NCBI RefSeq assembly: GCF_023954305.1 | Contig: NZ_JAMLIG010000001.1 | Coordinates: forward strand, 3,824,963-3,888,962 | Source of the DNA: Mesorhizobium sp. | Lineage (GTDB): Bacteria > Pseudomonadota > Alphaproteobacteria > Rhizobiales > Rhizobiaceae | DNA length: 64,000 bases | Direction: 5' to 3' | Shown here: one piece after another, positions 17,228 through 28,699 of the stretch | How positions within the stretch are numbered: the first letter of the stretch is position 1 | Layout of the letters: the number at the start of each line of letters is the position of its first letter | The notes under the pieces: generated by a model | Told to the model about the DNA's origin: nothing | Database searches by the model: none | What the model saw: the letters and a program-made list of their open reading frames with translations, nothing else | Position numbers and translations under genes: made by a program

Positions 17228-18576
17228 GCGTGCGGCACCAATCCTTCGGCCGCGTCTTTCCGGCCGCGACCGCGCTGATGGAGCCGGGCGAGGCGGCCCG
17301 CCGCCTGAGAGAAGGCCGGCAGAAGGGCGGCGCGATGCTGGCCGTCGGCAACATGCGCTCCTATGGCGACAGCTGCCTCAACTCTGCGGGAACGATCGTC
17401 GACATGCGATCGATGAACCGTATCATTGCCTTCGATCCGGAGAGTGGGGTCCTGGAGGCGGAGGCGGGCGTTTTGCTGCCGGAGATCATCGCCGCCGGCG
17501 CGCCGCACGGCTTCTTCCCGCCGGTGGTGCCGGGAACGCAATTCATCACGCTCGGCGGCGCTATCGCCAACGACGTGCACGGCAAGAACCACCACCGGCG
17601 CGGTACCTTCGGACGGCACGTGCTCTGGCTCGACCTGATGCGTTCGGACGGGCAGCTCCATCGCTGCGGTCCGGGGGAAAACCCGGCCCTCTTCGGCGCT
17701 ACGGTGGGCGGCATGGGTCTGACCGGCATGATCCTGCGCGCCGCCGTCCGGCTGATGCAGGTCCCGTCGCTCGATGTCGCCGAAAAGATCCAGCCGTTCG
17801 GCAATCTGGACGAATTCTTCGCGATGGCCGAGGCGGCCGATGCGCAGAACGAGTATGCCGTCGCCTGGATCGACCAGCTGGCGGGCGGGAGAGGGTTGGG
17901 CCGGGGGCTGCTGCTGACAGGCAATCACGCGGAAGACGGTTCGCGCCAGGCGCTGCCGCTGGGCGGCAGGCTCGCGGTGCCGTTCCAGCCGCCGATCAAC
18001 ATGCTCAACCGGCCGTTCCTCAAGGCGTTCAACACCGCCTACCGGCTCGCGAAGGGCCGCCCCAGGGGCGTGGCGGTGTCCGGCTATCAGGGCTTTTTCT
18101 TCCCGCTCGACGGGGTGCGCGACTGGAACCGCCTCTACGGTCCGCGTGGCCTGTTCCAGCACCAGAGTATCGTGCCGGCCGCAACCGCGCGCGAGGCGAT
18201 CCCGGCGCTGTTCGAGGCCGCCCGCAAGGCCGGGCAAGGCTCGTTCCTGACCGTGCTCAAGCGCTTCGGCGACCTGCCGTCGCCCGGCATCCTGTCGTTC
18301 CCGCGTCCTGGCTACACCCTGACGCTCGATTTCCCCAACCGGGGGCCTTCGACCCGCGCGCTGCTCGACGCGCTCGACCGCATCACGATCGGGGCCGGCG
18401 GCGCGGTCAACCCGTACAAGGATGCGCGGATGGCGCCGGAAACCTTCGCCGCCTCGTTCCCGCGCTGGCGAGAGGTAGAGGCATTGCGTGACCCGGTCTT
18501 CGGCTCGGATTTCTGGCGCCGCACGGCGACCGCCCTGTCCGCACCCGGTACGGGCTTTGCATCGGCAGCCGAGTAG
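17224..18576 (+). CDS. DprE1-like decaprenylphosphoryl-ribose 2-oxidase homologue
   Basis: A 450-residue VAO/GMC-fold FAD oxidase. The FAD-binding stretch GGAIANDVHGKNHH (111-124) closely matches DprE1, and the C-terminal YKDAR has a lysine (Lys399) aligning with the catalytic Lys418 recalled for the mycobacterial enzyme. DprE1 oxidises C2 of polyprenylphosphoryl ribose as the first half of epimerisation to arabinose. The residue aligned with the benzothiazinone-target cysteine is Thr367 here. The start is GTG at 17224, overlapping the UbiA stop. With the HAD-UbiA protein upstream and an SDR downstream the context agrees with polyprenyl-phospho-pentose epimerisation. Confidence 0.82.
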   Translation: MSVRHQSFGRVFPAATALMEPGEAARRLREGRQKGGAMLAVGNMRSYGDSCLNSAGTIVDMRSMNRIIAFDPESGVLEAEAGVLLPEIIAAGAPHGFFPPVVPGTQFITLGGAIANDVHGKNHHRRGTFGRHVLWLDLMRSDGQLHRCGPGENPALFGATVGGMGLTGMILRAAVRLMQVPSLDVAEKIQPFGNLDEFFAMAEAADAQNEYAVAWIDQLAGGRGLGRGLLLTGNHAEDGSRQALPLGGRLAVPFQPPINMLNRPFLKAFNTAYRLAKGRPRGVAVSGYQGFFFPLDGVRDWNRLYGPRGLFQHQSIVPAATAREAIPALFEAARKAGQGSFLTVLKRFGDLPSPGILSFPRPGYTLTLDFPNRGPSTRALLDALDRITIGAGGAVNPYKDARMAPETFAASFPRWREVEALRDPVFGSDFWRRTATALSAPGTGFASAAE

Positions 18577-18710
18577 GCACCGCGGGCTCCGGATCTGTGC
18601 CGTAACGGGACGACGTTAGTCTTCCTGGCTGATCGATAAAATTTGAAAGACCCGTTCACCAGTTCGTTTCCATCTGTCTGGTAAGACCGGCGCGAGGACG
18701 AGGAAAACGC

Positions 18711-19145
18711 ATGAAATACCTAGGCTTCATCCTGTTTACGGTGATGACCAACGCGGCGGCGCAGCTCATGCTCAAGCAGGGCATGATGTCGCTGGGCGAC
18801 ATTTCCTTCGCCGGCGCTAATCCGGTGATCAAGATCCTGCAGATCGTGTTCAGTCCCTGGGTCTTTTTCGGCCTCTGCACCTTCGTCATCTCGATGGCCT
18901 CGCATCTCTATGTGCTGTCGAAAGTAGAGCTTTCCTTCGCCTATCCGTTCCTCAGCCTGGCCTATGTCGCCGTCGCCGTGTTTGCCTATTTCGTCTTCCG
19001 CGAGGATCTGAACGGCTACCGCATCGCCGGCATCGCGGCGATCTGCGTCGGCACGATCCTGATCGCGCAGGGCGGCAGCGGCCACGCCGAGCCCTCCGAT
19101 CGTTCGAACCCCAAGTCTGTCCAGACCAGCGAGCTTGCCCAATGA
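18711..19145 (+). CDS. Small EamA/SMR-type membrane protein
   Basis: A 144-residue protein with four predicted transmembrane helices, like small multidrug resistance and ArnE-type flippase subunits. The short polar tail after about residue 122 is likely cytoplasmic. Its stop overlaps the start of the SDR gene (ATGA). Given the neighbours, translocation of a polyprenyl-linked sugar across the inner membrane is the most sensible guess, but the sequence itself shows only the fold class. Confidence 0.7.
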   Translation: MKYLGFILFTVMTNAAAQLMLKQGMMSLGDISFAGANPVIKILQIVFSPWVFFGLCTFVISMASHLYVLSKVELSFAYPFLSLAYVAVAVFAYFVFREDLNGYRIAGIAAICVGTILIAQGGSGHAEPSDRSNPKSVQTSELAQ

Positions 19146-20152
19146 GACACATCATTTTCGGCGGCGACGGATTCGTCGGCCGCCATCTTGCACCGAAGCT
19201 CGTCGCCGACGGCGAAGACGTGATCGTCGCCGATGTCGTCAAGAGCGATCTGCCGCATTACGCCAAGGCCCGCTTCGTGCGCTGCGACGTGACCGATCCC
19301 GAACAGGTGAAAGCGGTCGGTATCAGGCCCGACGACATGGTCTACAACCTGTCGGCCAAGATGCTGTCGCCGATCCAGGTCAGGGCGAAGCGTCACGACT
19401 TCTTCTGGCCGGTCAATTTCCACGGCACGGAAAACATCATTCACGCGATGGCGCGCGCCGATGCGCAGAGACTGGTGCATTTCACCACCGACATGATCTA
19501 CGGTCATACCGTCTTCCATCCGATGACGGAGGACCATCCGGTCGCCCCGCTCGGCGAGTACGGTCTGTCGAAGCTGAAGACCGAGGAGCTCGCCGCCGAC
19601 TGGCGGGCGCAGGGCATGAACATCTCGCTGTTCCGCCCGCGGCTGATCATCGGTCCCGGCCGCCTCGGCATCCTGGAAAAGCTGTTCAAGCTGATCGACA
19701 TGAACCTGCCGGTGCCGATGATCGGATCGGGGAAGAACCCCTATCAGTTCATCTCGGTGTTCGACTGCGCGGAGGCCGCACGGCTCGCCTGGAAGGCCGG
19801 TGTTCCCAACGAGGCCTACAATCTCGGCTCGCTCAACCCGCCGTCGGTGCGCAAGCTGCTGGGCGACCTGATCAAGCATGCCGGCTCGAAGTCGATCCTG
19901 ATCCCGACGCCGGGCTGGGCGGTGAAGCGCACGCTCGACCTGCTCGACTGGATGAACATGCCGATCATGGATCCGGAGCAGTATCTGATCGCCGACGAAG
20001 ACTGCCTGCTCGACGTGTCGAAAGGCAAGCGCGACCTCGGCTGGGTGCCGCAATACCGCGACGAGGACATGCTGATCGCGGCCTATCGCGAATACAGGGC
20101 CAAGAAGGACGGCAAGGCCGTCGCCGCCGCGCACTCCGTGCCGGCCGAGTGA
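19142..20152 (+). CDS. NAD-dependent epimerase/dehydratase (extended SDR)
   Basis: A 336-residue extended short-chain dehydrogenase. The glycine-rich loop GGDGFVG is at residues 6-12, the catalytic TTD and YGLSK elements follow, and FRPRLIIGPGR matches nucleotide-sugar epimerases. It would reduce, oxidise or epimerise a sugar or polyprenyl-sugar. It could supply the reductase step after the DprE1 homologue, although classical DprE2 is a different SDR subtype. It is translationally coupled to the SMR gene and 20 bases before the aminotransferase. Confidence 0.82.
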   Translation: MRHIIFGGDGFVGRHLAPKLVADGEDVIVADVVKSDLPHYAKARFVRCDVTDPEQVKAVGIRPDDMVYNLSAKMLSPIQVRAKRHDFFWPVNFHGTENIIHAMARADAQRLVHFTTDMIYGHTVFHPMTEDHPVAPLGEYGLSKLKTEELAADWRAQGMNISLFRPRLIIGPGRLGILEKLFKLIDMNLPVPMIGSGKNPYQFISVFDCAEAARLAWKAGVPNEAYNLGSLNPPSVRKLLGDLIKHAGSKSILIPTPGWAVKRTLDLLDWMNMPIMDPEQYLIADEDCLLDVSKGKRDLGWVPQYRDEDMLIAAYREYRAKKDGKAVAAAHSVPAE

Positions 20153-20172
20153 TTTCAGGAAAGAGGCGGACC

Positions 20173-21645
<1,473 letters not shown>

Positions 21646-21688
21646 CCGGGGGATGGTCGGTCGCAGGTCGGGGCAAGGGGACAAGGCC

Positions 21689-22873
21689 ATGCAGGGGGCG
21701 CAGCAGGCATCGTTGATCGGCTGGGTGTTGCAGACGGATATCGGCGGAACCGTCGTTCGGACGGTTTCGCGGCGGAGCCTGCTCGACCGGATCGCCGCAC
21801 TGTTCATGCTGCTGTCGATCGCCGCGATCGCCGCATACGCGACCTTCAAGCCGGACTACAACTGGGACATGGTCGCGTATATCGCGACCGCGCTGGAGGA
21901 TCGCGTCGAGGATCCGGTCGTCCTGCACCGGGAAACCTGGGCGCAGATCGACGCCGGCGCCTCGGCAGCACAGCAGTTCAAGCTGAAGCAGTCGAACCCC
22001 TACAATCTGCACCAGTGGGAGAACCCGGCCGACTTCCAGTCGCAGCTCTCCATGTACCGGGTCAAGGTCGGCTATATCTGGCTGCTGCGCACGCTCGAGC
22101 CGGTGGCCGGCCTGGTGAACGCCTCGATCCTGCTCAGCGTCGTGCCGGCAGTCGCCTTCGGCCTGCTCGCCCTCTGGTGGTTGCGGCGGGAGGACGCACT
22201 GCAGGCGGCTTTCGTGCTGGTGCCGGTGCTGCTGATCGCCGACTATTCGCGCATGACGACGGCAGTGACGCCAGACATGCTCCTGGCGCTGATCTCGCTT
22301 GCCGCGCTCTACAGCCTCCTGCGCGGCCGCGACGTCCTTGCCGGGGCGCTACTGTTCGCTTCGGTCTTCATTCGGCCGGACAACATCATCCTGATCTTCG
22401 CGCTGTTGATCGCGGCCGTGCTGTTCTCCTGGCGCTGGCTGCCGATGGCGGTGACGTTCGTCGCCTCCCTCATCGCCATCAGCGTGATCTCGAAGCTCGG
22501 CGACCATCCCGGCTGGTGGGCACATTTCTATTTCTCCTGCGTCCAGATCCAGAATTCGATGGCCGGCTTCGACCCCGACTTCTCGCTCGTCGCCTTCGTC
22601 AAGGGCTATGCGCGCGGCGTGGTCGTGTCGCTCCAGAACAACGACTGGCCGGCATTGCTGGCGCTGCTCACCGCCGCCTGGGCGCTGCTCGCCAAATACG
22701 GCATGATGCGCGAGGGTCGGGCCAATGCACTCGCCTTCGCGCTCGCCATCGGCACGCTCGGCAAGTTCGCCTCTTTCCCGCTGCCCGACGACCGCTTCTA
22801 CTTCGTCTTCATCTCCGGCATGGCGATCGTGCTCGCCGCCGCATGGAAGCCGCGGTTCGGGGCGCGAGGCTAA
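21689..22873 (+). CDS. Polytopic membrane protein, GT-C glycosyltransferase-like
   Basis: A 394-residue protein with about nine or ten hydrophobic helices. After the first helix a periplasmic loop contains YNWDMVAY with an acidic residue, a position where GT-C glycosyltransferases carry their catalytic Asp/Glu. No Pfam-level family is recognised with confidence. The ATG at 21689 with an AAGGGGA upstream is preferred over one at 21653. As the last forward gene after the polyprenyl-sugar genes it could use the lipid-linked pentose as donor; that is inference. Confidence 0.6.
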   Translation: MQGAQQASLIGWVLQTDIGGTVVRTVSRRSLLDRIAALFMLLSIAAIAAYATFKPDYNWDMVAYIATALEDRVEDPVVLHRETWAQIDAGASAAQQFKLKQSNPYNLHQWENPADFQSQLSMYRVKVGYIWLLRTLEPVAGLVNASILLSVVPAVAFGLLALWWLRREDALQAAFVLVPVLLIADYSRMTTAVTPDMLLALISLAALYSLLRGRDVLAGALLFASVFIRPDNIILIFALLIAAVLFSWRWLPMAVTFVASLIAISVISKLGDHPGWWAHFYFSCVQIQNSMAGFDPDFSLVAFVKGYARGVVVSLQNNDWPALLALLTAAWALLAKYGMMREGRANALAFALAIGTLGKFASFPLPDDRFYFVFISGMAIVLAAAWKPRFGARG

Positions 22874-22879
22874 CTCCGT

Positions 22880-23776
22880 TCAGATGGCGTCGGCGAGTGC
22901 GACGCCCACTGCGGCGGAGGCCGCCGCGACTGTCAGAGCGAGCGACAGTCGGCTCTTGGGCCGGCTGGCGTCGATGGTGAACAGGTTGAGCGGGAAGAGG
23001 TGACGGTGCGGCGCCACCTGGCTGTCGACCCGCGGCGCCTGCATGAAGCATTCCTCATCGAACCAGGCCCAGTCGTCTGCCCAGGTCCAGCAGCCGTGCC
23101 TCTTGTAAACGTCGGCGACCTGGTCGGCAAAGGCCTTGTCGGTCGGAAGGCGGACGTAGCCGCCGGGTGCGGTCTCGAAATAGCGCATCGCCAGTGGCAA
23201 GGCGCGCTCGGTGCAGTAGTTGGACATCCACAGGCGAAAATCGATCTCGGCGCGCAGGCCGTCGAGAATGCGGAACAGCTGAACATGCTCCTCGTGTCCG
23301 TACTCTCCCCAGGGATTGTGCGTAAAGACATTCATGCCGGGCCGAAGGCGCGAGCGGAGAACGTCGCGGATCCGGGAGAAGTTCGTTTCGTAAGCCCGCG
23401 CGACGGCCTCGTCGGCGATTGTTTCGGGACGTCCCGCGCCGACCATGCGCATCGAGCGGCGCGTCATGTGTGTCAGTGCCCGCCGGTTCGCCTCGATGCC
23501 AAAGGCGAGCCCGTGGTCGCTCAGTGTGGGATTGGACCAGTCTGCGCAGCCGTGGGCACCGGATTCCGCGATGTCGAGCAATGTCACGCCGGTGCGGGGA
23601 TAGTCCGCAATGGCTTGCCGCCGGCATTCGCCGAGGCCTGGCTGAGCCCAGAAGTCGCCATAGACGACAATGACCTCGTCAACGCACTTCAAAATCGAGT
23701 TGAACCAAAGCAGCTCATCGTCAGGGTGAGCTCCGACGATCACCGAATTCTTCAGGAAGTCGTTCTGCATTTCCAT
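22880..23776 (-). CDS. PIG-L family deacetylase
   Basis: A 298-residue zinc-dependent N-deacetylase of the LmbE/PIG-L family. The metal motif AHPDDE is at residues 16-21 and the second histidine pair is in YGHEEHV. Such enzymes remove acetyl groups from N-acetylated sugars or amino-sugar conjugates. A hydrophobic C-terminal stretch (about 277-296, LSLALTVAAASAAVGVALA) may tether it to the membrane. It is convergent with the membrane protein gene and follows the GNAT gene on the same strand. Confidence 0.8.
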   Translation of the reverse strand: MEMQNDFLKNSVIVGAHPDDELLWFNSILKCVDEVIVVYGDFWAQPGLGECRRQAIADYPRTGVTLLDIAESGAHGCADWSNPTLSDHGLAFGIEANRRALTHMTRRSMRMVGAGRPETIADEAVARAYETNFSRIRDVLRSRLRPGMNVFTHNPWGEYGHEEHVQLFRILDGLRAEIDFRLWMSNYCTERALPLAMRYFETAPGGYVRLPTDKAFADQVADVYKRHGCWTWADDWAWFDEECFMQAPRVDSQVAPHRHLFPLNLFTIDASRPKSRLSLALTVAAASAAVGVALADAI

Positions 23777-23796
23777 CCGTCTCCCCCCTCTGCGTT

Positions 23797-24918
23797 TCAG
23801 CTCGCGGTGCGCGCGGGGCGCGCCTGGCGCAACCGCTTCAATTGCTCGCGCGCTTCGAAGGCGGCCTGGGCGAGCCGTCCACGCCAGGTCGGCAGGCGAC
23901 GCAGCTCGAACATCGCCGTGGGCCGGGTGCCGAAATCAGACTTGAACGGCTCGTCGCCGATGGTGAAGTCGAAGACCTTGCCGCCGGCAGCGATCCAGTC
24001 CGCGATCATGCCGTCGTAGAGAATGAGGCCCGGTGAATGGCGGCCATGATTTTCATAGTCGCAGGCAATCAGCAGATAGTGGAAACGGCCAACATGGGTC
24101 ACGCCGAAGACATGACCAATATCCCCGCCATCGAACGACAAGGCATAGGTGCGCGCGAAGCCGTTGCGAGCGCCCTCGACGGCGACCTCGGCGTAGAAGT
24201 CGCGGACGCGGTCGTCCTGAATGAGATCTCCCTCGAAGCGGCCCGCCCGGCCAGTCTGGATCGAGGCGATTGCCCTGCGGATTTCCGCATCGTCGACGAG
24301 CAGCCGAAGTGCAGCGCCTGCGGATTTGAAGAAGCGCTTCTTCTTCTTGTCGAGATAGCGAGCGAAACTCACATCGAGCGCGGCGGCGCGCCAATCTTCG
24401 AGGGACGCCGGCAGCTCCGCTGCGTGAGCCGAGAAATCGAGCCTGCGCGGCGCGACGTCGAGAAGGGCCGTCCATATCTGAACGACTTCCTCACGGACCG
24501 GGCGGATCCGCAGAATGTCGTGAGCGGGCAGTGATGCCGCAATGCGTCCGCGCAGCCCCGCATCCGGAAGAAATCCCGATCGAACGACCGGCGCCGCGTA
24601 GTCGCTGACGCCAAGGTCGTGGGATTCGAGCAGCGTCACGCCCGACTTGCTGCGCCTGATGAGCGGCAGGACCGCCTGGAGGCGACCGTCACCGTCCCGG
24701 ACCGCGATGATGACCGGGGATGCGCCACGTGCCGGAGCGAGCCGGCCGAAGAATGCCTGGAGCCAGATGGGATGCGCGAAGGCGCTGGCCGAGGAGTCGG
24801 CGAAGAGCTCGGCATAGTCGTCTGCGAGGAGTGCAAGATCGGTCTCGACGGTGACGCTCAGTGGCGGCATGCCCGACGATGGCGATCCGTGGAGGTGTGC
24901 TGCAATCGTATGAGACAT
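23797..24918 (-). CDS. BioF2/CelD-like GNAT acetyltransferase
   Basis: A 373-residue protein with the C-terminal GNAT half typical of FemAB/CelD-like proteins; FDFTIGDEPFKSDFG is the signature of this group, found near polysaccharide and lipid-linked glycan genes. It likely transfers an acyl group to an amino or hydroxyl group of a glycan precursor. It is 20 bases upstream of the PIG-L gene, so an acylation/deacylation pair is likely. Confidence 0.78.
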   Translation of the reverse strand: MSHTIAAHLHGSPSSGMPPLSVTVETDLALLADDYAELFADSSASAFAHPIWLQAFFGRLAPARGASPVIIAVRDGDGRLQAVLPLIRRSKSGVTLLESHDLGVSDYAAPVVRSGFLPDAGLRGRIAASLPAHDILRIRPVREEVVQIWTALLDVAPRRLDFSAHAAELPASLEDWRAAALDVSFARYLDKKKKRFFKSAGAALRLLVDDAEIRRAIASIQTGRAGRFEGDLIQDDRVRDFYAEVAVEGARNGFARTYALSFDGGDIGHVFGVTHVGRFHYLLIACDYENHGRHSPGLILYDGMIADWIAAGGKVFDFTIGDEPFKSDFGTRPTAMFELRRLPTWRGRLAQAAFEAREQLKRLRQARPARTAS

Positions 24919-25189
24919 GCCTGCAATCTACTGCAGTATTGACCCTGAAAAGTTAACCGGCCGGGTAAACCCCGCGTTAGGCTTAACGGCGGGCCCAAAC
25001 ACCGGGCTCGCGATGTCGCAGGCTGGATCGCCATCGCGCGGAGAGGCTTTCGGCAGGAAGCGACAAGGCTTGCGCGGCCGTCTTTTCGGGCAAGGTCGCG
25101 CGGCCTTCCGGCGATGTCGCAAACAGGCTGCACTCCCGCCGAACCCGTCTATAGTCTGCGCCGAATTCTCGTTCCGGAGCAGCAATCCC

Positions 25190-27751
25190 ATGGCAGGGTT
25201 TCCGACCAAGGCTAAGGTCGTCATCATCGGTCTCGGCGGCATCGTCGGCGCGTCGGTCGCACATCATCTGATCGAGCGCGGCTGGGACGACATCGTCGGC
25301 ATCGACAAGTCCGGCATCCCGACCGACATCGGCTCGACGGCGCACGCGTCCGACTTCTGCTACATGACCAGCCACGACTTCCTGTCGTGCTGGACCTCGC
25401 TCTATTCGATCGATTTCTACGAGAAGCTCGGCCACTACGAGCGGATTGGCGGACTGGAGGTGGCGCGCGTCGGCGACGATGCGCGCATGGACGAGATCAA
25501 GCGCAAGATCGCCTCTGCCAAGGCCTTCGGCACGCGGGCGCGGCTGGTCGAGCCTGCCGAGATCAAGCAGAAATTCCCGCTGATCGAGGAATCGGTCGTC
25601 CAGGGCGGCCTGTGGGACCCAGATGCCGGCCTCGTCATCCCGCGTTCGCAGACGGTGGCGCACAAGCTCGTCGACATGGGCGAGAAGGCGGGCAAGCTGA
25701 AAGCCTTCGCCAACACGCCGGCGAAATCGCTGGTGATCGAGGGCGGGCGCATCAAGGGCGTCGTCACCGAGCGCGGCACGATCATGGCCGACTACGTCAT
25801 CGTCTGCGCCGGCCTGTGGGGCCGGCTGATCGCCGAAATGGCGGGCGAGGACCTGCCGGTCATGCCGATCGACCATCCGCTGACCTTCTTTGGCCCGTTC
25901 AACGAGTTCGCCGGCACCGGCAAGGAGATCGGCTATCCGCTGCTGCGCGACCAGGGCAATTCCGCCTATATGCGCGACACCGGCGATCCGGTCACCGCCG
26001 AGGGCGGCATGATCGAGTGGGGCTACTACGAGGAGCACGAGCCGCGGCTCGTCCATCCGCGCGAACTGCTGGAGAAGGATCAGGCGCGGCTGTCGCCCTC
26101 GCAGCGCGACCTCGACATGGAGCAGATCATCGCGCCGCTGGAGCGCGCCATCGAACTGACGCCGGTCCTGGGCGAACTCGGCTATGACGAGCGCCGCTCG
26201 TTCAACGGCCTGCTACAGGTCACGGCCGACGGCGGCCCGTCGATCGGCGAGAGCCAGAAGGTGAGGGGGCTCTGGTATGCCGTCGCCATCTGGGTCAAGG
26301 ACGCGCCAGGCATGGCCAAGCTCGTCGCCGACTGGATGACGGACGGGCGCACCGAGATCGACCACAACCGGATCGACTATTCGCGCTACTATCCGCACCA
26401 GTTGAAGGAAGACTTTATTGCCGGCCGCTGCGGCGAGGCGGCGCAGAAGGTCTACAACCCGGCGGTGCATCCGCGCGAGCCCTATGCGACGGGCCGCAAC
26501 ATCAAGCGCTCGCCCTTCTACGAGCGCGAGAAGGAGCTCGGCGGCTATTTCATGGAACTCGGCGGCTGGGAGCGCGCCCACGGCTACGCCGCCAACGAAC
26601 ACCTGCTCGAGAAATACGGCGACCGCGTACCGGTGCGCGCCAACGAGTGGGACAACCGCCACTTCTGGCGCGTCTCCAACGCCGAGCACCTGGCGATGAG
26701 CGAGGATTGCGGCATCGTCAACCTGTCGCATTTCCACATGGTCGACATCGCCGGTCCTGACCATGTCGAGCTGCTCGAATGGCTCTGCGCGGCAAAAATC
26801 GGCGGCGACGCCAATATCGGCAAGGGCATCTACACCCACTTCCTCGACGACGAGGGCATGGTGCGCGCCGACTTCACCGTGTTCCGCATGGCCGACCGAT
26901 GCCGCTTGGTGAACGGCGCCGATGCCGGCCCGCGCGACTTCCACTACATGCGCCGCATCGCCGAGGACCGCGGGCTCGACGTGACGATCACCGATGTTTC
27001 GGAGAAATACGTCACCATCGGCATCTGGGGCCCGAACGCGCGGACGACCCTGAAGAAGGTCGTCGAGCATCCCGCCGGGCTCGATCCGGAAAACTTCCCC
27101 TTTGCCGCGATCAAGCCGATCAGGATCGGCGGCAGGCAAGTCACCGCCTTCCGCATCTCCTATGTCGGCGAGCAGGGCTGGGAACTTCACATGGCCTACG
27201 AGGACGGGCTTGCCGTCTGGGACGCGCTGCGCTCGACCGGCGTGATGGCCTTCGGCGTCGAGACTTATGCGAACTCGCGCCGCATGGAAAAGAGCCTGCG
27301 GCTGCAGAATGCGGATCTGCTGACCGAATACAACCTCCTGGAAGCCGATCTTCAGCGCCCGAAGGTCAAGGAGGCGGATTTCCGGGGCAAGGCGAAGCAT
27401 CTGGAGCATCGCGCCCGGCCGCATCAACCGGCAATCCTGTGCACGCTGACGCTTGAGAAAAACGTCGATTCGAAGGGCGTCGCCCGCTATCCGGTCGGCA
27501 CCTCGCCGATCCTCGATCCGGCGACCGGCGAGACGCTGGTCGACTCCCTCGGCCGCCGCTCCTTCACCACGTCGATGGCATTCGGCCCGACCATCGGCAA
27601 GACGATCATGCTGGCCTACCTGCCGCACGAGAAGGCAGTCTTGGGCAACGATTTCGAGATCGAGTATTTCGGCGAGCGCTATCCGGTGAAGGTCGCCGGT
27701 GTCGGCTACGCGCCGCTCTACGATCCGGAAAATGCGAAGCCGCGGAGCTGA
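25190..27751 (+). CDS. FAD-dependent oxidoreductase with GcvT domain, second copy
   Basis: An 853-residue protein with an N-terminal FAD domain (VVIIGLGGIVGASVAHHL) and a C-terminal GcvT domain, as in dimethylglycine dehydrogenase. The region that carries the flavin-linking His in relatives reads GSTAHASDF rather than WHAAG, so the His is kept but its surroundings differ; the substrate may differ too. The ATG at 25190 follows CCGGAG and starts immediately before the FAD strand. The 271 bases upstream contain TGTCGCAA at 25115-25122, a half-site also seen upstream of the mttB-like gene and the GbdR-like regulator. It appears to be a single-gene transcript. Confidence 0.85.
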   Translation: MAGFPTKAKVVIIGLGGIVGASVAHHLIERGWDDIVGIDKSGIPTDIGSTAHASDFCYMTSHDFLSCWTSLYSIDFYEKLGHYERIGGLEVARVGDDARMDEIKRKIASAKAFGTRARLVEPAEIKQKFPLIEESVVQGGLWDPDAGLVIPRSQTVAHKLVDMGEKAGKLKAFANTPAKSLVIEGGRIKGVVTERGTIMADYVIVCAGLWGRLIAEMAGEDLPVMPIDHPLTFFGPFNEFAGTGKEIGYPLLRDQGNSAYMRDTGDPVTAEGGMIEWGYYEEHEPRLVHPRELLEKDQARLSPSQRDLDMEQIIAPLERAIELTPVLGELGYDERRSFNGLLQVTADGGPSIGESQKVRGLWYAVAIWVKDAPGMAKLVADWMTDGRTEIDHNRIDYSRYYPHQLKEDFIAGRCGEAAQKVYNPAVHPREPYATGRNIKRSPFYEREKELGGYFMELGGWERAHGYAANEHLLEKYGDRVPVRANEWDNRHFWRVSNAEHLAMSEDCGIVNLSHFHMVDIAGPDHVELLEWLCAAKIGGDANIGKGIYTHFLDDEGMVRADFTVFRMADRCRLVNGADAGPRDFHYMRRIAEDRGLDVTITDVSEKYVTIGIWGPNARTTLKKVVEHPAGLDPENFPFAAIKPIRIGGRQVTAFRISYVGEQGWELHMAYEDGLAVWDALRSTGVMAFGVETYANSRRMEKSLRLQNADLLTEYNLLEADLQRPKVKEADFRGKAKHLEHRARPHQPAILCTLTLEKNVDSKGVARYPVGTSPILDPATGETLVDSLGRRSFTTSMAFGPTIGKTIMLAYLPHEKAVLGNDFEIEYFGERYPVKVAGVGYAPLYDPENAKPRS

Positions 27752-27848
27752 CGGCCGGCTCCCGCGCTGGCAATGTTCCTCGCGATTTCGTGAACGGCTG
27801 ACGCCAACGCCGGCTTTTCAGTCGGGTCGATGGGCGTATCATTGATCC

Positions 27849-28691
27849 ATGCGAAGCCTGATTGCCCGATCGGCCCTGCGTTTCGGGGCCGTGCTGGGCC
27901 TGACCCTCGCCGCCTGGGGCGCGTCGGCCGATGATCTGGCCGTCGACGTCGAGCTCGTCCTGGCCGTCGACGTGTCGCTCTCCATGTCGCCCGACGAACT
28001 CGTCATCCAGCGCGACGGCTATGTCGCGGCGCTGACCGACGGGGCCGTGCTCGCGGCGATCGCCGACGGGGTGCATGGCCGCATTGCGGTCACCTATGTC
28101 GAGTGGGCCGGCTCCACCGTGCAGCAGGTGGTGGTGCCGTGGACGCTGATCGCCACCGCCGAGGACGCAAGGGCCTTCGTCGGGAAAATGACCGCGCTGC
28201 CGCCGCGCAGCGCCCGGCGCACGTCGATCTCGGGCGCGCTGGAGTTTGCGGGATCGCTGTTCGAGGAGAGCGGCTATCGCGGCGCCAAGCGGGTGATCGA
28301 CGTGTCCGGCGATGGTCCGAACAACCAGGGCGGCCCGGTGGACCAGGCCCGCGATCGCATCGCCGCCAGGGGGATCACCATCAACGGCCTGCCCCTAATG
28401 ACCGGCGGCGGCTTCGCCTCCGCCTATGACATCGCCAATCTCGACAGCTACTACGCCGACTGCGTCATCGGCGGGCCGGGGGCCTTCATGATCCCGGTGA
28501 ACGGCTGGGCGCAGTTTCCCGAGGCGATCCGGCGCAAGCTGGTTCTCGAGCTTGCGGACGCAAGCCATCCGATCCGCGCGGCGCTGGAAGCGCAGTCTCC
28601 GCCGGTGGTCAGCGCGGCGGCGACCATCGCCACCGACTGCCAGATCGGCGAGAAAATGTGGAACAACCGCGGCTGGATCGACATCCAGTAG
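27849..28691 (+). CDS. DUF1194 von Willebrand factor A-like exported protein
   Basis: A 280-residue protein with a signal peptide (about residues 1-27, ending GASA) and a vWA fold whose MIDAS motif is DVSLS near residue 41. This matches DUF1194 proteins of alphaproteobacteria, which are periplasmic and of unknown function. The gene is convergent with nhaA, only eight bases apart. Confidence 0.85.
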   Translation: MRSLIARSALRFGAVLGLTLAAWGASADDLAVDVELVLAVDVSLSMSPDELVIQRDGYVAALTDGAVLAAIADGVHGRIAVTYVEWAGSTVQQVVVPWTLIATAEDARAFVGKMTALPPRSARRTSISGALEFAGSLFEESGYRGAKRVIDVSGDGPNNQGGPVDQARDRIAARGITINGLPLMTGGGFASAYDIANLDSYYADCVIGGPGAFMIPVNGWAQFPEAIRRKLVLELADASHPIRAALEAQSPPVVSAAATIATDCQIGEKMWNNRGWIDIQ

Positions 28692-28699
28692 TCGCCGCC

